A stretch of DNA of 64,000 nucleotides from Phlebopus portentosus (GCA_037892935.1 JAYXKI010000014.1:1096001-1160000); one strand, 5' to 3'; shown: positions 47,189 to 59,691, counted from the first letter of the stretch. Program-made: numbers and translations. Notes: generated by a model from the sequence alone, not told the origin.

Positions 47189-50176
47189 TCATCTACGCCT
47201 GCGTGTTACGTTCTCTTCATGCCGAATGCACTCTGGTGAAGCTGGAGGTGATAGTGGGAGGACGTCGGGAACGCGCCGAACCAGGAGCGGCATCTGGTTG
47301 CCTCGTTCGGGTTCTGACTTGACACACGGACGTGTCACAACACTGCGCATGCACAAGTCAGTAAACAGAGAGTATCTCGACAGTCACGATCAATATCGGA
47401 GCATTCACGAGGAGAAGCCGAAGCGAGACGTCCGTTGCATGATGCTCGCGACGACCAACAGACGGACGCGAAGAACACATCCGCAAAGGAGATCCGAAAC
47501 GTCATGAAACAGAAAAGGCACTTACTTGACTTTACGCTCGATAACAAGCGACGGGTCTATGCCGAAGTCTAGGTCGCGGAGCAGGACGAATAGGAAAACT
47601 TTGATCCTGGAATAGTAATAGTTAATACGGTATTATAGTTGTAAGTAGACTAAATAAGTAAAGTAAAAGAAATCGGAAATCCCCAGGCGTAAGCACAGAA
47701 ACTGGAGCTACGTTGTCCGATACATGACCTGATACTCGTCGTTAGAGCGATCAGAAGCGACAGCACAGAAAATGGAGCTACGCTGTCCGATACATGACCT
47801 GATATTCGTCGTTAGAGCGATCAAAAGCGACAGGAATCACCGTTCAAGGCTAATAACCATCTTGACATTCGCTTCGATGGCTACGTTCCGACGTGAAGAG
47901 GCTGATGATCGCATACTAACCTGTTTGGCTTTATCCAAGAAGCCAAAATAGCAAAGAGATGGAAATGAAGGACACGAAGCGTCCCGGGAAAACAGTGTAT
48001 ATGCTCGGAAGTAACTCAGACGCCGCAATCAACAAGCTTCTGAGCCGAGTTCGCTTAGTGTCAAACAGCATTACACAGAATTTGAATGGTTCATGATGGG
48101 CACGCAATGTTGGCAAAAAAAACCATAGAAAGAAAATCAAGTACTCACTCAGTTATGGCGAACTTGTAGCCAATGCACGAACGATTGCCGTTGACAACAT
48201 TGCCATTCAAGAACGTCAGTATATTGGACCATAATCCAGGAATGGAGTTTGTAGACGGTGGCAAATTCATCCACCGTTCAGGCCTGACAGTCGACTTTAA
48301 TAAGTATGGCTTTCCCAGGCGATATGTAATAAAGGTGCTTCCTGAAAAAAAGCCAACCTACTTGAATTCAAGAGCATCATCTCCCCACACCTCTTTCCGC
48401 CTGTTCACAGCCGCGATAGGAATGCTCACAATGTCTCCGCGTCGCACTCGCACGGTCGTGCTAACTCGACCATATTTGTCTGTGACGCTTCCAGACAGAG
48501 GAATTTCATCCCAGCCACTCGGCGATTCGCACACCCGCATCGTACTCGATACCGGTGCATATAATCGTAATCCCTCGCGTACGACACAGTCAAGGTATTC
48601 ATGTCGCTGAAGCTCATCGTTAAGATTAGGCGATGTTGGTAAAAGTACTTTAAAGGAATCTCGGAGTCGAGTCTGGACGTCTCGATGAATCGCAAGGCCA
48701 TACAAAATCCATACAAGAGCAGATGCTGTTGTCTCATGCCCTGCGGCCATAAACGTCGATATCTGGCAGAGAATCTCCTGTGTAGACATTTGTTGAGCAG
48801 GTGAAGTCGCCAAATTGGACCGAACTGAGCGGTTTTCAGTGAGTTGCAGTGCATTACGGACCGTAGGGCAGAAAACATACTGAGCACGCTAAGCAGATCT
48901 TTTCCGATATCTAGTGGATCTGTTTTCGAGCTCGCTAAGAAAGACTCAGCGATTACGGCACTCTTGCGCTCTGAGATGAGGCCTAATCCAATGTCACGGA
49001 TTTTGGCTCGTGTCCGTGCTTCGACCTCGTTTTCTTCGCGCTGAACAAGCAAAAAAGGCGTAAATGCAAACATCTGGAAGGATCAATGGGAACTCACAAA
49101 AATACGTAAGATTGGAAACCAAGCTTGCAGGATTGTCATGACACGGAATTTTCGCGCAGTGCTGAATACTGCTGCAAATGCCAATGCAAGTTCGTTAGAT
49201 TCATCCGTGAGAGAATTGAAGGCATATCCAAAGCCTGCCGACAAAATCATGCTAAGCGGTGCAGCCAATGATATGGCGATTGATCACATGGAGAAAATAC
49301 CTGCTAATCCAATAACATCCAAGGTGGCGCGACCTAACCATGCCAACGCATCGATACGCGTGCACGCCTGTTCGTCATTCCTTTTCGTTTTCGAAAAGGG
49401 TAATGGATCAGCACCCTCGTTGTCGTCCACAATCCGCAGCCAGATATCGCGAAGCTATTATGGTGAAAAATGTGGGTATACAATTTGATTCCGTCAAGGG
49501 AATTATAGGAAACAAAAGGCGAGAACAACGGACCTCGCTCGCTTTCTCCCAGAAGATTGGCATAACAGCTCTGATACTAGCCGCAGAGAAGGCTGGCGAA
49601 ATTATCTTCCGCTGCCGTCTGTGCTGCTCCCCTTCAGAAGTGAGTAGACCTGTCGGGATGAAAGAACACTGTGAACAAGAAAGCATCTAAGAACAAATAT
49701 CAGAGCTCACCGTCATGTCCTGCGGCCATGCTTGCCAGACTATCTCTCACGAAGTCAGGTTTTGGATATTCATACGCGTTGCCAAGTACGTGTGCAACTG
49801 CTCGCGGATCGGTGATCATGAGTCTGGCGCCCCCAAACAACCCATGGTAGATGAAAGCAGGACCATGCTCATTCTCCCAAGTAGCGATGAGATTGTTGTT
49901 CTCCTGGTCATGCATGGCCGCAAGATTTCCCGTGAAGAATGAGGGAGATCGTGGACCACGAAGGCGGCGAAGCGGAGAGATCTGCTGGCGCACAATGATG
50001 CGGACGAGACCAGAGGCGGCGCATAGGAACAGAACAATAGGCGATAGGATGTACACCCAAGTTCTCAAAGACGGTGAGAAAGAGACCAGCCAAGCCAGCA
50101 GAGCGAATGCGCCGCCGTTGTCATTGGCATAAGTTAAGTTTCGGGCGCCGCCAGTGACGTCCACGACGTCAAGCAT
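47189..50176 (-). CDS. Cytochrome P450 monooxygenase (microsomal type)
   Basis: A heme-thiolate monooxygenase anchored in the endoplasmic reticulum. An N-terminal membrane segment (TWVYILSPIVLFLCAASGLV) is followed by a basic/Pro-rich hinge (SPLRRLRGPRSPSFFTGNL). The C-helix has GEQHRRQRKIISPAFS; helix I has TFMAAGHETTASALVW; helix K has the ExxR motif in REGLRLYAPV; then KPERWMNLPPS. The heme loop reads FLNGNVVNGNRSCIGYKFA, that is the Cys ligand is present but five extra residues sit between Phe and Gly-x-Arg. After an unusually long intron (47607-48148) the protein continues EIKVFLFVLLRDLDFGID, and after another intron VVTRPCVKSEPERGNQMPLL to the stop at 47189-47191. About ten exons in all. 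An upstream in-frame Met at 50233 is an alternative start. Overall features suggest a basidiomycete CYP5150-like family, but I cannot verify this. Confidence 0.88.
47692..47831. repeat. 70-bp tandem duplication inside a P450 intron
   Basis: Copy 1 (47692-47761) and copy 2 (47762-47831) share a 70-bp period and differ at a few positions (ACTGG/AATGG, CGTTG/CGCTG, GATACT/GATATT, CAGAAG/CAAAAG). Both lie wholly within the 542-nt intron of the P450 gene. Confidence 0.9.
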
Positions 50177-50233
50177 AGTACAAGGGAAATATTTACTGCT
50201 GTCCTGCAGCGAACATTGAATAGAGGGCAGCAA

Positions 50234-50937
50234 GGGCGCGACGAGAAACGACGAGCGCGTGTATGAGAGACCAGCTCTGAATTAAGTATGAGAGAGAAAG
50301 ACTACATCTGTATGTATGGCGAACAATGGTCGGCGATCCCGGCATACACCATGACTTCGAATTCTTGAATCAATCACACCCGGCTCCCGTTCCGGCAAAA
50401 TCCAAGATATTTGTCATTAAAATTACCTGTTATGGGTGGATTCCCTCTGCCACGTCAGGAAATTTGATGGGAAATCAGTGGCTCTGCACATGGCCGGCCT
50501 ATCCGCCATCAGCTCTATCCGAGAAGCCCGTCCAGTTTCCCACTTCGCGCTTTGTGGTCAGATCAAGATCACCTCCGTCTAACCAATCCTCTTCATTTGA
50601 TCATACGCCAGATACACGTTGCCGGCCTCGTCGGTCTGCTGGAGAATTTGAATTCATAGTCACTTTATTCTACGTCGAGAGCATCTACTACAATTTGAAA
50701 GGTTACTCGACCGATCTAAGTATGGTTTTTGGAAGAAATCGCTGAATTCCGTGTATTCCTCTCTCTCAGATTTGCAATCGTACACAAGGAGAAAATCGGA
50801 CTGCTCTTCTTGACAAATAGTTCAATACTAAGTACGCGAAGACTAGAGATAGGAGAAACAAGAGTGTGGTATCATCGATTTTTGCCTGACATGCACGCTT
50901 AGAACGCCGAGAACGCCGACATGCCAAGTTAGCGACC
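50234..50937. other. Intergenic region P450 / multi-span protein
   Basis: About 700 bp between the P450 start and the stop of the next minus-strand gene. It should hold the P450 promoter. A plus-strand frame 50326-50745 (139 codons) has no recognisable domain and is likely incidental. Confidence 0.35.
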
Positions 50938-53030
50938 TCATGGCTCTACCAAAGTCATTGGCGTCTAGAAAGAGAGAGTTCATGAGCAAGAGAAACTCTG
51001 ATTGACGGACGACCAGTGCCCAGGAACTGCATAGACCTTACCTCTATCGGCCGCTCCTGTTCATCATCAAATTCAATGTCAGAAACATACCGTGGACTAT
51101 AATTTGTCCCTCCATTTGCACCTCGTTCACCCGCCTCCTTAAGATTGATCAATAGCGTACTTCCAAGCAGGCACAAAAGGCTAGAACTTCCGAGCATCGC
51201 CATTATTCCATTCCACACAGGTCCTGTGTGTAGGTAGCATTTGAAGATGTTTGCAGTACTGCACACGATGGCACTGAACAGATAATTAGCAGCTGCCTTG
51301 ATCCCTCTGCAAAGGACTGGCATACACCATGAAGTATATCACCTGATCCCGTACGAGAACCTCGACCAAATGAAATCCCTTGAAGCCTTTCGAGGATCTC
51401 CAGTAGTCTACAGACTTGTACAAGACGAGAATTAGGAGAATAATCTGGAATGTAGCTGGTGCGATCCTGCTAATTGGAAGGCGATTTCTGATAAGACCTA
51501 TGCTTGATAGGTGAACATTCCTTACCAATAGGCGGTCTCCAGCGTTCGTTGAGAACATTTGCTCTGCTCGACACATGCTGTACTTTCTGGGAGATGCTCT
51601 AGCAGGATGATTATCAGCAAAACCAATCGAGTTTTATATTCATACGGAAAACACCCACTCTGCTCTTCGATCTCAGCCCTGACGGCCACAATCATGAAGG
51701 CTAGCCTCAGTGAAGCTTCTAAAGCTAAAAGAATCGAAAGAACTGAACGAAGCCGAATATCTTTTCACGGGACTAAGTAAAGTTTTTAGAATGTTTACCA
51801 TGACAAACGAACCTTGGTTAAGAAGTGCGAGGACACGTATGAGGAGAATATCTGCAGGGCAACAAGTCAATTACCAGCGTCGCAGGTACTGCGAGGGTCT
51901 TACAATCGATCGCAAGCACGGTAGCCCAATCTGTACCAGTCATTTCAATCAACTTGCTGATCGCAATTAAAAGTTTTTGGGCTTACCTGCAATGCTGTGT
52001 ATCCACGTTATTGAGGTGCCTATATTCAAACGTCAGGTCCTCGTCGCTATTTCCCCACTCCTGTATGAGATTCTTACAACTTAATAGAATATAGGTAAGT
52101 ACTTTTCTCAGATCTGCTCAATTGGAAGATGAGTCTTACAGTGATGTAGGGACATTGAAAACATGGACTAGTAAAGTAAAGCTGTCAAATGGCTGATATT
52201 CATGGAACTGGCCATGACCCACGTTGAATACTGATAAAGATGGAGACGAGCCCGACATAGCGATTCTGAATTTGTCATCATTTGACGAACATAATTTGGA
52301 ATCGAAGACAGCGACTGCTTACTAGTAAGAAAACGATGCTGACGTGTCTCGACGGAGTGTGCTAGTTAAGAACGAGGGGTTACAATAGGTGAGAGCGAAC
52401 ACTTTATAGGCTGTACCTACCCAAAAATATTTTATCTGGAGGAATGGAATAAGAATCCTCAGTAGAGCACTCGAAAAGTGATAAAAGCTCACTTCTTTGT
52501 CAATCGTGGTGACTATCAGAAAGTTAGAGACCAAACAAATGAGCAAAACGACTTGACCTAACTGGTATAGTAGAATAGGAGCGAAGCGAGTGCCACCTTT
52601 GCGCAAAGTTCTATTTCAGCGGTCTTTACAACAGCGGCAAAATCGCTTGACGTGTCCGATAGAACATGAAGGGTTTGATAATAAGACATGTTTGAAGTAA
52701 GCGCAGTGCAGAAGGACCTCAAATGAGATTCAAAGTCGAAGATGGACGTTGGTGTAAACCAAAGTCGAGATTTATAGTAAGAAGGAATATAACGATGGCA
52801 ACGAGCGCGAGGCAATCGAACCCCAATGAGAGCAGAACTCCGTACGCGGAAACATTCTCGGAATGTCGACGCATTGCAAGTCCATAGCCAACTATAGACA
52901 TTATCCGATGTCTATGGAGCGGCTGGTCGAGTGCAAATGTTTTCAAAGCAACGCGAGGTATTAGAACATAGAAGACGTGATACGCAGATGCGTTGAGCAC
53001 GATAATTAGACTACAGAAAAGGAGCATCAA
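50938..53030 (-). CDS. Multi-span membrane protein, orphan seven-helix-like family
   Basis: Exons joined by eye give a protein with several hydrophobic segments and a short hydrophilic C-terminal tail. The N-terminus is MMLLFCSLIIVLNASAYHVF. Next come GLAMRRHSENVSAYGVLLS leading into a segment ending ALVAIVIFLLTINLDF, then LLYQLGQVVLLICLVSNFLI, ILLIRVLALLNQ, AFMIVAVRAEIEEQSGC, TFQIILLILVLYKSVDYW and the last segment MAMLGSSSLLCLLGSTLLIN. The tail (RYVSDIEFDDEQERPIE) ends in a final small exon, TPMTLVEP, with its stop at 50938-50940. The layout resembles the large basidiomycete families of seven-helix proteins of unknown function (for example DUF6533), but the typical N-terminal signature of that family was not found. 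Function unknown; receptor-like or transport roles are both possible. Confidence 0.65.
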
Positions 53031-53450
53031 CTATAAACACTGGCGACATCCATACCAATCTAGCCTTGGCACTTGAATGGGAGGAGCCCCTAGTGAAGCA
53101 AGTAGAAGAGAGCACTGATAAATTAAAATATTTTGATTCGAGTGATGGACTCACGTTCAAAGAAGGAAAGACCTCCAAAAGAAGGAAACCACAGAGCAGA
53201 GCTTCAAAAGCCAACGAACAGTTTAGAGGGTATCGGATATTTGCATCTACAGTCGCATTGGGTAGATGGTGTACAAGAGATAAAGATAATTATACAACTA
53301 GAAGAATTGATATCGCAAATCAGAATACGTCAGTCGTCAGTCGTCGTCGTGCATTGCAGTCATCAAATTCGTAAAGGTCGTTATAAATAACCAATCCTCC
53401 CACATCTACCGGACAGCCCAAGTATGTGTTGATGAAAGTCCCCCGGTTCA
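53031..53450. other. Intergenic region
   Basis: 420 bp between the start of the multi-span gene and the stop of the DUF4203 gene; it must contain the former's promoter. A plus-strand frame of 102 codons (53066-53374) crosses it and is Lys/Arg-rich, without recognised features. Confidence 0.35.
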
Positions 53451-55675
53451 TCAAGCCTCGGTAGCCCTGACTTGTATCTCGTTCCAGAATGTATCCCATT
53501 TCGCCTTATCTTCGCTGGTACTTTGTTGGTCGCCCTCAATAATGGGTAATCCGGTAATCTCATCGCGCGAATCCATGGCAATAGTTACATGCTCACGCTG
53601 AGCCCCCGGAGAATCCTGACGAGTCACTGGAGGAATAGGTAAGAGTCCTCCGTCGTGATGCGGCCCGTGTGCGTCAGCTTGCGCTTTTGCTATCCTCCCC
53701 AAAGCAGTAATAAGTGACGGTGTCATCGGGACGGCCCCAGCAGGCGAAGCTAACGTGTTCCTCCGGCCCTGAGTGTCGTATCTGTCTCGATTGCCACTTC
53801 CCGCGTATGCAGTAGTAACGTCTTCCTCTACATCTGAATACTCGGGAGCCTTGATTGGTGTTGCGGCTCTTGATACTCCTCCAAACGATGACTTCAGCTT
53901 TATAAGCCGAGCTTTCTCAGAATCTACATTCAGCTCGTGCGTTGCATGTTTGTTGTCACTATGCCCAGAGCTTGATGACATATATGCAGTTGTCCCAGAA
54001 AGCGTCACGGTACTCGCTTCGGAGTTCACTCGTGTTAGTGGAGAAACCTTCTTTGGACCGATGGGCTTTTTCAGCAAATCATCATCGGTAGAACTTTCGG
54101 AGTCTGATCCTGATGAAAATCCCTCTTTCGGCCTAAACTCGACTCGAGGACGTCGTTCATTCTCGGCAAGGCGGTGCCAACGGTGCTTTACTCTTGCACT
54201 TTTCGTTTTCTGTAAGTGCGTCGGTTGTCGACCAAGATCAAAAACAGAACTTTCGGAATTCTGCATGTGGCCTTCGGGAACATGTTTGAATCCGCCCTTC
54301 CGGTGCGACTTTCCCTTTCGCAGAACTCCAGCACCATACGCTGGAGGAAATGGCTCCCAGCTGTAAGTATTTGGTGACACTGATCTCTGCAGATCCTCTC
54401 GAGACAAGTGACCGACAGGTTTCGTGTCGGCCAGTGATCCTAGAATAGACGAATAGTCGGCTTTGCTCGAGAAATCCTTATCACCCGGGAAAATAATTTC
54501 ATGGGGTGAAGCTGCTGAGTAAGGTAGCAAGTGGAGAGCCTGAAGCACGCGTTTCCATAGAGATTCTTGAGGGGAAAATTGTCCCGCACGGTCACGAGAA
54601 TTCGGGAGCGTGGCGGAATATTCGGCAAGATACGCATCCCATTTCTAAAGCCCGTCAGCTTAATTCACCTTGAATGAAGGAACGGCGATACCTCTTCAGG
54701 ATCTTCTCCAATCCACCTTCTTGATGCCCAGTCGGTGACGGCGCCGCTTGCCCAGAGGACACAGAATAATGCGTCGAAACCCCTCTCTCCTGCGGATCCC
54801 CAACCTGAGCCATTGGCCACCCATAGTCTCTCCCAAATATTTGCCCAAGAATAAGATAAGGGGGAACGAGTCAACAGAGCCACTGCCATAGTCGCCGAAA
54901 ACGCTCCTGAGCATGAAGAGGATATGCGTGCTGTCCAGTGTGCCAGATTAGATTGGGACAGTAGTGGAAGCATCGACGGTATGACAACGATGAGAGCCGT
55001 CAACGGAGTTATAACGGACGTTAGAACAACCCGTGAGGAAAGAGAAGGATGAATGATGATGCTGAGACCAAGGGACAGGGCAATCCTAAGAAATAAAGCA
55101 AAAGTAAGTTAGAAAAGCTTTGTTTACCCACGACTTACCCTCCAGATAATCCTAAGAATACTAAAGCAGCTATCCTCCACCGACCTCCGAGAGCAGTTGT
55201 AAGAAGAACCGAGAAGAACCATGTCAAGAAAAATGCGGTAGGGCTGAGTGGATTTGAAGCTGTTTTATTGAGTATCAGCAGGGTTAAAAAGGTGACGGTA
55301 TGTACTATAGATGGTACTTCATTAGCAAAGTTACGAGTACTTCATGGTACCAGCAACACACTCACAGCCGAAGATAAAGCCAACAACTAGACCACCAACA
55401 CCTCCCTCCAATCGAAAAGCCCATTTAGCAGTGGACCTGCTCTTCTCCTCAAAGGCTCCAGGAAATGATTTGATCGCTTCAGAGCGAGGTGCAAATGTTC
55501 GAGTGCGATCCAGAGTGAGAAAGGTTCCAGAAAAGGCCAAAAGGACAGATAGTAACAAGAGCGGGAGAGAGTAAGCCAAAAGCAGAGACGTCGGGCCTTC
55601 CAGAATCGATGTAACTGACAGGAAAACATAAACCTTTCTTCGCTGAAGTTCACTGAGCGGACTCACGTTGTACAA
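53451..55675 (-). CDS. DUF4203 (TMEM198/TM7SF3-like) membrane protein
   Basis: The N-terminal half is a bundle of hydrophobic helices: SLPLLLLSVLLAFSGTFLTL, GGVGGLVVGFIFG, then helices around 55.2-54.9 kb including VITPLTALIVVIPSML and GAFSATMAVALLTRSPL, matching fungal DUF4203 proteins. After the membrane part comes a conserved cytosolic segment (KWDAYLAEYSATLPNSRD and SLWKRVLQALHLLPYS). A long disordered C-terminal tail of about 350 residues follows, rich in Ser, Lys and acidic residues, ending WDTFWNEIQVRATEA. At least five exons. The start used, MYNVSPLSELQRRKV, is the first Met of the first recognised exon, but an upstream signal-peptide exon cannot be excluded. The biochemical role is unknown. 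The gene diverges from RRP6. Confidence 0.72.
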
Positions 55676-55986
55676 TCATAGTGTGAGCGAGATAGGGGGC
55701 GGGACCCAGAGTGTGCAACACCGAAAGAATTCATACAAAAAGTAGCTACAATGTCATAACAAAGCAAAAGAATGTACAGAAGGTGATATGTCCGTGCAGA
55801 TAAGTATGAAAATGTCGTTCTTCGATGACCTGGACGACAGGGAAAGGTAAGTAGACTGAGTCTTGTATGTACACACAGAAAGACGTATTTATTTGGAATG
55901 AGCGACGTCCTGAAGCGTTATGTAATCGTTTGGGCAGGCAAACTTCTCATGCGTGTGCGACTAGGCCCGCTACCACTGCCTAAACC
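55676..55986. promoter_or_regulatory. Divergent promoter region DUF4203 / RRP6
   Basis: 311 bp between two divergent starts. On the plus strand it contains a short frame MSFFDDLDDRER (from 55810) immediately followed by a perfect-looking splice donor GTAAGTAG near 55846, so part of this region may be a 5' exon or upstream open frame of RRP6. Confidence 0.5.
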
Positions 55987-58900
55987 ATGGCCGCTGAATC
56001 TGGAAGTTCAAAATATGCACAAGTTACAGGTTCTGTATCCGATGCGTATATTGCGGATGTCCAGAAATCCATTTTGAAGGCAATGAAGCTCGCTGTCGCT
56101 TTGCCTGCCGATATTAACTTTAATCGAGCCATCGACAATGACTTTGCTCGAGAAATCGACTCTTGTTCAGTGACGACGCTGGAACTGGCAAACCGCCTTC
56201 TGGGCCATTCAACATCTAGTTACGCAACAAATTCTCGCGTCAAGGGCAAGAGCAAGCTTGAAGGACAGGAAGATGTCGTGGACAGTTTTGGATCGTTAGT
56301 TGTGGATGTGTTGGATCAGCTTTTTGAACGTGTCGTATGTCGATATTGGGCTCGCCATTTCCTATTTTCTGACACAATCTACTACTAGGACATGAAATTG
56401 GATGAGTATCTGGGAAGGAATAAGCCTTCCGCCGTACCCGTGAAGTCATTCCAAACTGCATCATCTGCTGTGAGCCAAACGTCCCTACACATTTCATGTT
56501 CAAAGCTGACATATCCTACAGAAGACATCAACTAACCGGAGTGGACGACTAGATCCATCAATATTACATGCAGCTCATATATCGAAGCCTCAGCTCTGCT
56601 TCAAGAGGAGGATGGACAACAGCAACGTGTCCTGGACTCCGAAATTAAAGCACAAATACAACGCGCAAGTTCCGCTCGGGTTTACCATGTACGATTCGGC
56701 CGATGCAGACGAAGGTGGTGGTTTGGATTCATTGGAATTGAAGTACGTCCATCTGTCTTCTTCTTCGTTCTTCATTGCCATCATTTACATCTCCTTTCAG
56801 ACGCGCACATCCTTACCTCTATGAGATAAAGCACATCTCATATCCTCGGCATATGTTTGAACATAGAGAATCAACCTCACCCTTGTCATTTGAAAATACT
56901 CCATTTACTTGGGTAGATACTAAAGGGGGCCTAGAATCACTACTGGACAAACTCCGTCGGGTCCAGGAGATAGCCATAGATCTCGAACATCACAGCTATC
57001 GCTCGTTTTCTGGATTTGTCTGCCTCATGCAAATTAGCACTCGGAAGGAAGACTTCATCGTGGACACTTTAGCTCTCAGAGAAGAGCTGGAAGATCTTAA
57101 TGAAATCTTCACGGATCCGAAAGTCGTGAAGGTCTTGCATGGTGCGGACAGTGACGTCGTGTGGCTCCAGCAGGATTTCAATATCTACATTGTGAACCTC
57201 TTCGATACATACCATGCCTCAAGAGTACTCGGTGCGTTGGCTTCGACGAGTAGACACAACTCATTTAGTGACTACTCTACAGACTTCCCTCGACACGGTT
57301 TAGGCGCGTTACTTGAGATGTACTGTGATTTCGTTCCAGACAAGCGCTATCAGTTAGCTGACTGGCGTATTCGGTAAGTGCGTTTCTCGTTATAGACATC
57401 TCAGTGCTTTACCTGTTCTTCTTTCTGCCAAGACCTTTGCGAGATGAAATGACGCGGTACGCACGAGCAGATACTCACTTCCTCCTTTACGTTTATGACA
57501 ACCTGCGTAATGCGCTCTTGGATCGGGCCGGCGGACTTCCAGATCTTGTTCAGGCGGTTTTGGATCGCTCTCAAGAAACCGCCTTACGTGTCTATAAACC
57601 GGAGGTCTATGATCTGGAAAACGGTAATGGGACAGGAGGCTGGAACGCCCTTACAGAGAAATGGGGGCGTACTCTTTCTGGTATGCAGCTCGCAGTATTT
57701 CGTGCCGTCCACGCATGGCGAGATGTAATTGCGCGAACGGAAGATGAAAGTACGCGTTATGTGCTTCCAAACCATTATGTATTCCAGCTGGCAGAAAGGC
57801 CTCCTGCAGACATGGCCGCACTACTCGCAGTATTTCGTCCGATCCCACCTCTGGTTCGTACTAAAGCGACTAGTCTCCTCGAAGTCATTCGTACTGCAGT
57901 TAAGGAAGCGCTATCCAAAGCTGGGAATACGCGGGACATTGAAAACGCGGGCCATCTCCAGACAACATTGAGCGATACATGCAAGGAGCTTTTGCGAACC
58001 AGTATATCACATGAAGCTTCTGTGCACAGCAAAAAAGCCTCCAGCAGCATAGAAGGGCGATCCTCTGGGTTATGGACAAGGCATACTGGTGGCGAGTTCA
58101 CTTTTCCATTTAAAAGAAAAGGGGTTTAAACTAAGTGCTGACGAAAGATATTGCCGCAACGTCGTCATCATTGCTTGGTTCACAAAGCATCGCGGGAAGG
58201 GTTAATGTAACTGCCCCATCTTCTGACCGCAGCACTCTATTTCCAAAAGGCTGGACTTTGAGTGTGAGTTCATTCAGAGTTACATCTGTTCGCGCTAAAT
58301 TTCCGACGATTTCGCTGCACGTTACTTGTACATACCCAACAGAAGTCTGCGACCGAAGGCATAGATGCCACTATCCCACGTTATCAGGAGGCTGTTTCTC
58401 GCATTCACAGCTCGCTTGTGGCTTCGCCAAGTATCCCGAATGCATCAATAACTACTTCTTTACTCAATCAAACAGAGCCAGACGAGACCTCGCCAAATGA
58501 CGTGGTTCCTGGCATTGTTGTTGAAGCAGTGTCGGAGCAGATTGAAGTTCCTTTCGTTCCTGCGCGCGAGAGACAGACACATTCTCTCGTCACGAAAGTC
58601 GAAAATGATGCCATCATTTCTGTTGGACGTACCCGAGACAGAAAGCGGAAACGTTCCAGTCTGGCGGAATCTACCATTATTGCGAACAAAGATGTGAAGA
58701 GGTCAAAGGCGAAGTGACAGATGTTAATGGAATCATCAGAGCAGTCGAGCCGAAACCTGAAGAATTCGACTATGGTTCAGCTCCTAATTTCTTGGATGAA
58801 CCTATCATGGATCAGTCTATCATTGGTAAACCTCAGAAAGGGAAGACATCAAAAGGTACGCATCTGTTCTGGACCGTTGATTGGATAAAGATTGACTTTC

Positions 58901-59016
58901 TGTGATTCCGCCTTTCCGGTAAAGGACGCGTTGGGTTTGAGTACGGAAGTTTTCCGGCACCACCGCGAACGTATAATGCAGTCAAAGGAGCCAATGTTTC
59001 ACATACTTTCAGATAA
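55987..59016 (+). CDS. RRP6: RRP6/EXOSC10 nuclear exosome 3'-5' exonuclease
   Basis: Rrp6 is the nuclear, DEDD-Y exonuclease subunit of the RNA exosome. The N-terminal PMC2NT domain spans about 55.99-56.45 kb (AIDNDFAREIDSCS, VDVLDQLFERV). The exonuclease domain has the motifs AIDLEHHSYRSFSGFVCLM (catalytic D, E), KVLHGADSDVVWLQQDF (D) and YARADTHFLLYVYD (Y and D). The HRDC domain follows (SGMQLAVFRAVHAWRDVIA, YVLPNHYVFQLAERPPADM). The C-terminal tail has a basic stretch DRKRKRSSLAES, then FDYGSAPNFLDEP and the closing GFEYGSFPAPPRTYN, stop at 59014-59016. The shift of frame near 58.7 kb is resolved by a 56-nt intron (GTGAAG...TCGAG) joining IIANKD to PKPEEF. About nine exons. All catalytic residues are present. 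Confidence 0.93.
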
Positions 59017-59691
59017 TGTGTCTATGACTGTAGGAATCAAGCGCATCTCGAAATTGATGATTCGCCTTTGCAGAAACCTCAGGAAACTGGGGCAGGACAA
59101 AAATAATGCTTGTGATTTGTCAACTGCTCTCTTCCTGAAATCTTACCTTTTTCATTAGCTGTCGTTTCTGGGAATGCAAGGTAGGCTCTGGTTTCGTCTG
59201 ATGCGCCTTCATCAAAGGGCCGAGAAGATCTACGAGGAATATGATGAGAGCAACTTCGAATCTCATTTGCCAAACTTCTTTCATTTCGCGACCAGTTTTC
59301 AAGAGTCATAGTCGAAACGTCATGTTCTCTGCGAGTTTTCCGACCTGACGTTTCGGAGAGGATGAACAATGAACATGCTTTGGACATGAGTTGATTGACG
59401 GTGACTCGGCAGAGGGCGGCACGCTTATTTCATGCCCTCTGCCGCTGCGGCAAGGAAAGCACCGAGTAACACCGAAAGCGGACCGGTAGTTTCACGCTAT
59501 TTTCTTGCTTCTGAGAGGCTGGCCAACAAGTGTCCGCGATGACTCCCCCGAATGCGCAGAAGATAACAGAAGAAGCTTCGGAGAAGCTATTTATTCAGCG
59601 TCGGACAACACGGAATTACCCATCGTCCCCAAACATCCCACTCATACTTTCTTCCGGCCAAGTAGGTCAAAACTACCTTCTCATAGCGAAC
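59017..59691. other. Intergenic region RRP6 / MFS exporter
   Basis: 675 bp holding the RRP6 3' end and the exporter promoter. A minus-strand frame 59387-59079 (102 codons) has no recognised feature. Near 59405-59455 there is a short inverted repeat around GGCAGAGGG...CCCTCTGCC, which could form a hairpin. Confidence 0.4.

Noticed and set aside
58690..58760. Apparent frame change in the RRP6 C-terminal tail
   Set aside because: A 56-nt intron (GTGAAG...TCGAG) restores the frame up to the conserved FDYGSAPNFLDEP; the splice sites are weak but acceptable.
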